NCBI GenBank assembly: GCA_015222115.1
Contig: JADFUO010000333.1
Span: 1 to 11,678 of the forward strand
Length of the DNA: 11,678 nt
Source: Bacteroidota bacterium
GTDB lineage: Bacteria; Bacteroidota; Bacteroidia; Bacteroidales; JADFUO01
Reading direction: 5' to 3'
Below, one piece after another: positions 7,677 to 11,678 of the stretch (within the stretch, counting starts at the first letter, position 1; every line of letters starts with the position of its first letter). The notes under the pieces are model-generated. The model did no database searches. It was not told where the DNA came from and saw only the letters and a list, made by a program, of their open reading frames with translations. Made by a program: the position numbers and the translations under genes.

Positions 7677-7697
7677 TTCAAGTTTAATCAATATTTA

Positions 7698-7723
7698 ACC
7701 ATCAAACCATCAAGCCATTGATG
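7698..7723. repeat. tandem octamer with an inverted copy between convergent genes
   Basis: ACCATCAA is repeated directly (7698-7705, 7706-7713). The second copy pairs with TTGATG (7718-7723) over a four-base loop, a six-pair stem in the 77-base gap between the convergent aroC and phosphodiesterase genes. Neither strand has a T-tract after it, so it is not a standard intrinsic terminator. It may be incidental. Confidence 0.35.
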
Positions 7724-7753
7724 ATTGCTTATATTCCTCAGCCTCAGCCTTTT

Positions 7754-8980
7754 CTAATTTTTCAACATTTCACTGACATTCTCTAAAGAGCCATCAACCT
7801 GTGCAGGTTTAATATTAAGTATCTCAACAAGTAAAGGATAAATATCAACATTATTAAAAGTCGGATGAAAATAATTTATTTTAAAAGCCGGTCCCATTGC
7901 GTAAAATATTGCGTGCATATCCGTGTTATCATTATCATAACCATGAGTTCCGCCTTCATAAGGTCTTTGTTTTTCCCATCTTACACTCCAACTGCTATCG
8001 GCAACTAAAATAAAGTCAAGTGTACGGGAATTTGTTCCATAATTTAATCTTTCAGGTAGTTTGCCATGCTCCCACACTTTAACATGCGGCATCAGATTTA
8101 AACAAATAAAAGCTGTATCATAATATTCATCTTTTGCATCAAGGCAATAAACAGGATTTCCACCTTTAATATGCTCAAACCAATCGGATTGTAAATATTC
8201 ATCCAGAATTACATTTCTGTCAGTTGAGATATTACACATTCCATGATCTGAGGTTATTATAATATTTATTTTATCGGAGTAAGGAAGCTGTTCAACTTTA
8301 TTAATAAAAACGCCAATAAGACTGTCAAGGTAAATAACAATTTTTTCAATTTCTTTGCTGTCAGGTCCGAAATCGTGACCCTTACTATCCGGTTCGTGAA
8401 TATACCATAAAATCAGATGGGGGCGTTTATTTTCAGGAAGTTGCAGCCATGCTATCACACTATCAATTCTTTGTTCAAAAGGGAAATCATGGTCGTATCT
8501 TTTCCAATATGTAGGCCTGATTCCTTTTACCGGGGCTTCCGAGCCAACCCAAAAATATGAAGCAGAAGTTATACCCTGTTCTTCGGCTGTAACCCATATT
8601 GGTTCACCACCGTAGAAATTACTATTTTCAACTGCTTCCCTGTTTCCGATTGAATAATGTTTATCCATGTCAGGAGCATAAAAATTGTTTAAAACTATTC
8701 CATGGTGGTCGGGATAAAGCCCTGTTGCCATTGAATAATGGTTTGGGAATGTTTTTGTAGGAAAACATGGTTTTAACGATTTTGCTTTAACTCCTTTTGA
8801 AGCTATAAAATCAAGGTTTGGAGTTGAGATGCTATCGGGATAATCCCAACGGAAACCATCTACAGAAAGCATTACAACGTAAGGCTCTTCTTCTGTTTGC
8901 TTGGGCGTTTTACAGGAGAAAATAAATAATCCAAAGATTATTACTGTTAAACTTAAAAATATCCGGGCTTTTGTTTTCAT
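7754..8980 (-). CDS. lipoprotein alkaline-phosphatase-superfamily phosphodiesterase (NPP type)
   Basis: 408 residues. The N-terminus is a lipoprotein signal: basic start, hydrophobic core, and a lipobox ending FIFSC, so Cys23 should be lipidated. The rest is one nucleotide pyrophosphatase/phosphodiesterase (NPP) domain with a complete two-zinc site: Asp41 (SVDG), nucleophile Thr77 in PTKTFPNH with Asn80, Asp198 and His202 (EPDSKGH), Asp245-His246 (SDHG), and His346 (GGTHGY). Thr as nucleophile in the K-T-F-P-N-H context separates NPPs from Ser-type alkaline phosphatases. Family members cleave phosphodiester or pyrophosphate bonds in nucleotides or, in some branches, choline phospholipids; which substrate applies cannot be read from the sequence. 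It acts in the periplasm or at an outer-membrane face. It lies downstream of a TonB receptor on the same strand but beyond that gene's terminator, so independent expression is likely. The ATG at 8980 is the only start that gives the signal peptide. Confidence 0.95.
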   Translation of the reverse strand: MKTKARIFLSLTVIIFGLFIFSCKTPKQTEEEPYVVMLSVDGFRWDYPDSISTPNLDFIASKGVKAKSLKPCFPTKTFPNHYSMATGLYPDHHGIVLNNFYAPDMDKHYSIGNREAVENSNFYGGEPIWVTAEEQGITSASYFWVGSEAPVKGIRPTYWKRYDHDFPFEQRIDSVIAWLQLPENKRPHLILWYIHEPDSKGHDFGPDSKEIEKIVIYLDSLIGVFINKVEQLPYSDKINIIITSDHGMCNISTDRNVILDEYLQSDWFEHIKGGNPVYCLDAKDEYYDTAFICLNLMPHVKVWEHGKLPERLNYGTNSRTLDFILVADSSWSVRWEKQRPYEGGTHGYDNDNTDMHAIFYAMGPAFKINYFHPTFNNVDIYPLLVEILNIKPAQVDGSLENVSEMLKN

Positions 8981-9021
8981 TAGTTAAATTATTTTAGTGA
9001 GTTTTGAATTTACAATAATAC

Positions 9022-9055
9022 AAAAAAAGCCACCCGTTTTTGGATGGCTTTCTTT
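9022..9055 (-). terminator. rho-independent terminator after the TonB-dependent receptor gene
   Basis: Read on the minus strand, AAAGCCATCC (9051-9042) pairs with GGGTGGCTTT (9035-9026) around a six-base loop. This gives ten pairs with a single G-U wobble. The T-run continues through 9022 (seven T in a row, three of them in the stem). It starts 17 bases after the receptor's TAA. It is the clearest intrinsic terminator in the window and separates the receptor from the phosphodiesterase gene, leaving 41 bases before the latter's ATG. Confidence 0.88.
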
Positions 9056-9071
9056 AATATATTATCATTAA

Positions 9072-11678
9072 TTAGAATGATATCTGCAGACCTGCATTAA
9101 ATGTTCTTGGTAATCCTAAGAATACTTCAGCAGCGGCTGCACTGTGAGAATTTACACCACCTGCACCCATGTATGAATTAAACTCGCTGTTATCAACAGC
9201 ATCCTGAATATATAAACTATTAAACAAATTGAAAATATGGACAAAAATTTGCACCTGGGTTTTACCTTTAAGAGGTAAGTTATATCCAAAATCAAAATCA
9301 AATACTGAATAAGCAGGAGTTTTCCAGCTTTGTGCTTTGTCATCTTTATCAATTCTGGTAGCAACATTCCAGTCAGCATAGAAATCAGCATAGTGCCTGT
9401 ATGTCAATGACAGGAACATGCCTTTGATTGGGAATACTGTACCTGCCAAAGCGAATTGTGTTTGAGGAGCATCACCAGTCTTTAAATCTTTTGCATATAC
9501 TGTAAAGGTTGTATCAACAGCGTCTTTTTCATATCTTTCCAGGGATGCTTTTGGATTGTTGGTATTTTTCCAGTTACCTACTGAAACTGCACCATCAAGT
9601 CTGATAAATTTGTTTGGCTGAATAGCGAAATCAGCTTCAATTCCCTGGTGAACAGCATTCAGATCATTGATAATAAATAATCCTTCATCATCAGTTAAGT
9701 CATAGTATGGGTCAGTAACAAGTCTGTTTTTCCAGTAGGTATGATAAAGGTTCAAATTGGCATTTACTTTTCCGTCAGTTGACCTGAAATTCAATCCTAA
9801 CTCACCTGAGGTAAATGTTTCATTTGAAGGATCATCTAACAGCTCATGAGTTCTGTCGTTAATTGTTGCATCTAAGATCGGGACTCTGGAAACATAACCT
9901 GCATTACCATAAATAGATACAGCTTCAGAAACACGATAACTCAATCCACCCTTAAATTGATAACCACTAATCCAATCTGTTTCAAGAGTTAATTCGCCAC
10001 CGGTTAAAGTATCTTTAATAAAATGATTAGCATGATTATATTTTACCATTGAGTAACCAATTGTTGCATAAGCAGTAATTAATTCAGTATGGTATTCGCC
10101 CTGGGCAAAAACACCGAGCCAGTCTACATTATTTGTGAAGTTATAAGCAATTTTGTCTCCAAGAGTAGCTTTTTTATTGGGATTGAATTCGTCTCCATTA
10201 TCAATATAATATTGACCTCCTAACAAATCGCGTACTTCCCTGTAATGTTCAATTTCTGCTGTTCTCCAATCTATACCAAAGGTAGTTTTAAAGGTTTCTG
10301 ACCATTCTACTTTTACTTTTGAAATGGCTCCTATTGTCCATTGGTTGTTACGACTGTTTCTAAGGACACCAACTGATTCTCCAAGTTCTCTATTAACAGG
10401 TTTTTTATCAATATATACCGTAGTTGAATCTCCTGAGTTAGCTTTAATAGTTTCATTCCAATCCCATGACCATGGTGATGGTCCGTAATAAAATTTCCAT
10501 GTTGAATCTCCTACTCTGCCATTAGCATCCCTGCGGAATAATTTACCAATAGTCCCTGTTCCGCCACCTTTTCCGCCTGAGTAATAAACTGTAGTAAACT
10601 GGCTTACTTTTTCGTTCCACTGTGCATACCAGTTTAAATTTGCCAATGGTTTATGGAAGAAGTTTTCTCTTGAATTAAGGAAGGTTGAGGAATATCTGTC
10701 ATGATCATTTTTGCCATTCCATGATTGTTTGCCATCGTAACTCGCCATAACAGGACTCCAGTTTTGGTTATATAATCTTCCTTGTTCATAGAATTTCTCA
10801 AAAGCCATAGTGTCATAACCCATTATACTTTTTGCATAATCTTGATCATAAGTAGCAATGTTTTGTTTGTAAATGTTCTGTCCGTGTTTTTGTGGAGCAC
10901 CTATAGCATAAACTTCCAGACGGTGGTTTTTATTGATATTATAACTTGCTCCGAAATAGTAAGCCCATGCGTCTGTCCATGTAGCGTTAACTACACCACT
11001 GCCAACTTTACGAACAAAGCTTGCACTCATGGCAAATTTTTCGTCAATAAGGCCTGTGTGTGCTGTAATGGTTGATTTCATAAAGTTTCCAGACCCGGCT
11101 TCAAATCTGCCAATAACACCACCTTTCATTTCAGCAGGGCTTGTAATTACGTTCATGGTACCACCAATTGATGGTGTAGCAAGGTTTACAGCACTCAAAC
11201 CTCTTTGCATCTGAATGGATGAGGTTGCATCAGCTATACCATCCCAATTTGACCAGTAAACCCAACCGTTTTCCATATCATTTATAGGCACACCATTAAT
11301 CATAATGGCTACGTTTCTTTGGTTAAAACCCCTGACATTAATACGTGCGTCACCTGCACCACCACCCTGTGGGGTTGCATAAACACTTGGGGTAATGTTT
11401 AATATCAAAGGAATGTCACGTGAACCTAATCTGTCTTCAATCTCTTGATGAGTTATATTAGACATTGCAACAGGAGTTTCTCTTTCTTTGGCACGGTCTG
11501 CAATAATATTAATACCCGCTAGACCAATTGCACTTGGATCCAATAAAATAACACCAAGGTCGGTTGTTTTTCCATCAACAACATTGGCTTGTAATGTTTT
11601 TGTCTGATAACCTACATAAGAAACAACTATAGTTTTTTCGCCTGCTGTGGCTTCAAAAGTAAATTCACCGGCTAAATC
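9072..11678 (-). CDS. TonB-dependent outer-membrane receptor (N-terminus outside the window)
   Basis: The frame is open to the window edge: 868 visible codons plus TAA. A TTG near 11543 is a leucine codon inside the gene and not a start. Visible residues 1-47 are the end of a carboxypeptidase-D-regulatory-like domain (GEFTFEATAGEKTIVVSYVG motif), common at the front of Bacteroidota receptors. The plug domain follows at about 65-190, with RGFNQRNV (116-123), the VPINDMENGW loop (130-139) and SIGGTMNVITSP (160-171). The remainder, to a terminal phenylalanine (GLQISF), is an aromatic-rich barrel consistent with a 22-strand porin. The protein imports a ligand across the outer membrane using TonB-ExbBD energy. 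The ligand is not identifiable. No SusD partner follows: the next gene on the strand is the phosphodiesterase, beyond the terminator, so a standard SusCD polysaccharide unit is unlikely, at least downstream. The signal peptide and any TonB box would lie upstream of the window. Confidence 0.95.
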   Translation of the reverse strand, partial: DLAGEFTFEATAGEKTIVVSYVGYQTKTLQANVVDGKTTDLGVILLDPSAIGLAGINIIADRAKERETPVAMSNITHQEIEDRLGSRDIPLILNITPSVYATPQGGGAGDARINVRGFNQRNVAIMINGVPINDMENGWVYWSNWDGIADATSSIQMQRGLSAVNLATPSIGGTMNVITSPAEMKGGVIGRFEAGSGNFMKSTITAHTGLIDEKFAMSASFVRKVGSGVVNATWTDAWAYYFGASYNINKNHRLEVYAIGAPQKHGQNIYKQNIATYDQDYAKSIMGYDTMAFEKFYEQGRLYNQNWSPVMASYDGKQSWNGKNDHDRYSSTFLNSRENFFHKPLANLNWYAQWNEKVSQFTTVYYSGGKGGGTGTIGKLFRRDANGRVGDSTWKFYYGPSPWSWDWNETIKANSGDSTTVYIDKKPVNRELGESVGVLRNSRNNQWTIGAISKVKVEWSETFKTTFGIDWRTAEIEHYREVRDLLGGQYYIDNGDEFNPNKKATLGDKIAYNFTNNVDWLGVFAQGEYHTELITAYATIGYSMVKYNHANHFIKDTLTGGELTLETDWISGYQFKGGLSYRVSEAVSIYGNAGYVSRVPILDATINDRTHELLDDPSNETFTSGELGLNFRSTDGKVNANLNLYHTYWKNRLVTDPYYDLTDDEGLFIINDLNAVHQGIEADFAIQPNKFIRLDGAVSVGNWKNTNNPKASLERYEKDAVDTTFTVYAKDLKTGDAPQTQFALAGTVFPIKGMFLSLTYRHYADFYADWNVATRIDKDDKAQSWKTPAYSVFDFDFGYNLPLKGKTQVQIFVHIFNLFNSLYIQDAVDNSEFNSYMGAGGVNSHSAAAAEVFLGLPRTFNAGLQISF

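Noticed and set aside
10782..11214. Plus-strand ORFs opposite the TonB receptor
   Set aside because: They lie wholly within the receptor's coding sequence and their translations show no domain or signal.
11541..11543. TTG as the start of the TonB receptor
   Set aside because: The same frame continues to the window edge and encodes the end of a carboxypeptidase-D-like domain, so the codon is an internal leucine.

Overview
The window is a piece of an AT-rich chromosome from a member of the Bacteroidota. Four things point to this phylum: a TonB-dependent receptor with a carboxypeptidase-D-like N-terminal domain, a patatin fused to a POTRA and outer-membrane barrel, a multi-repeat DUF349 protein, and the near absence of Shine-Dalgarno sequences. 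Two -7-like boxes (TAnnTTTG) typical of the phylum are also present. The two ferredoxin-containing MinD-type ATPases suggest an anaerobe or microaerobe; that is inference. No rRNA, tRNA, CRISPR array, insertion sequence or phage gene was seen.

Layout. Positions 1-1527 (+) hold two adjacent paralogous P-loop ATPases with inserted 2x[4Fe-4S] ferredoxin domains; the first is cut by the window edge. Positions 1697-4003 (+) encode a secreted patatin-type lipase with a POTRA domain and a C-terminal barrel, resembling PlpD-type (type Vd) proteins. Positions 4247-6433 (+) encode a soluble, Lys/Glu-rich protein with five DUF349 repeats. A 51-codon reading frame (6420-6575) overlaps its end and would encode a one-helix membrane peptide with a histidine-rich tail. 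Positions 6603-7676 (+) are chorismate synthase (aroC). The remaining genes are on the minus strand and converge on aroC: a lipoprotein phosphodiesterase of the nucleotide pyrophosphatase/phosphodiesterase (NPP) type (7754-8980), and upstream of it a TonB-dependent receptor (9072-11678, N-terminus outside the window). A clear rho-independent terminator sits between these two.

How the genes relate. The two ATPases very probably work together as an ATP-driven iron-sulfur pair. The patatin-barrel, NPP lipoprotein and TonB receptor are all envelope proteins, but they do not form one operon. AroC is a housekeeping enzyme of aromatic amino acid synthesis. Most of the window is ordinary core genome. 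The least explained element is the His-rich small reading frame between the DUF349 gene and aroC. I found no convincing multi-gene novel system.
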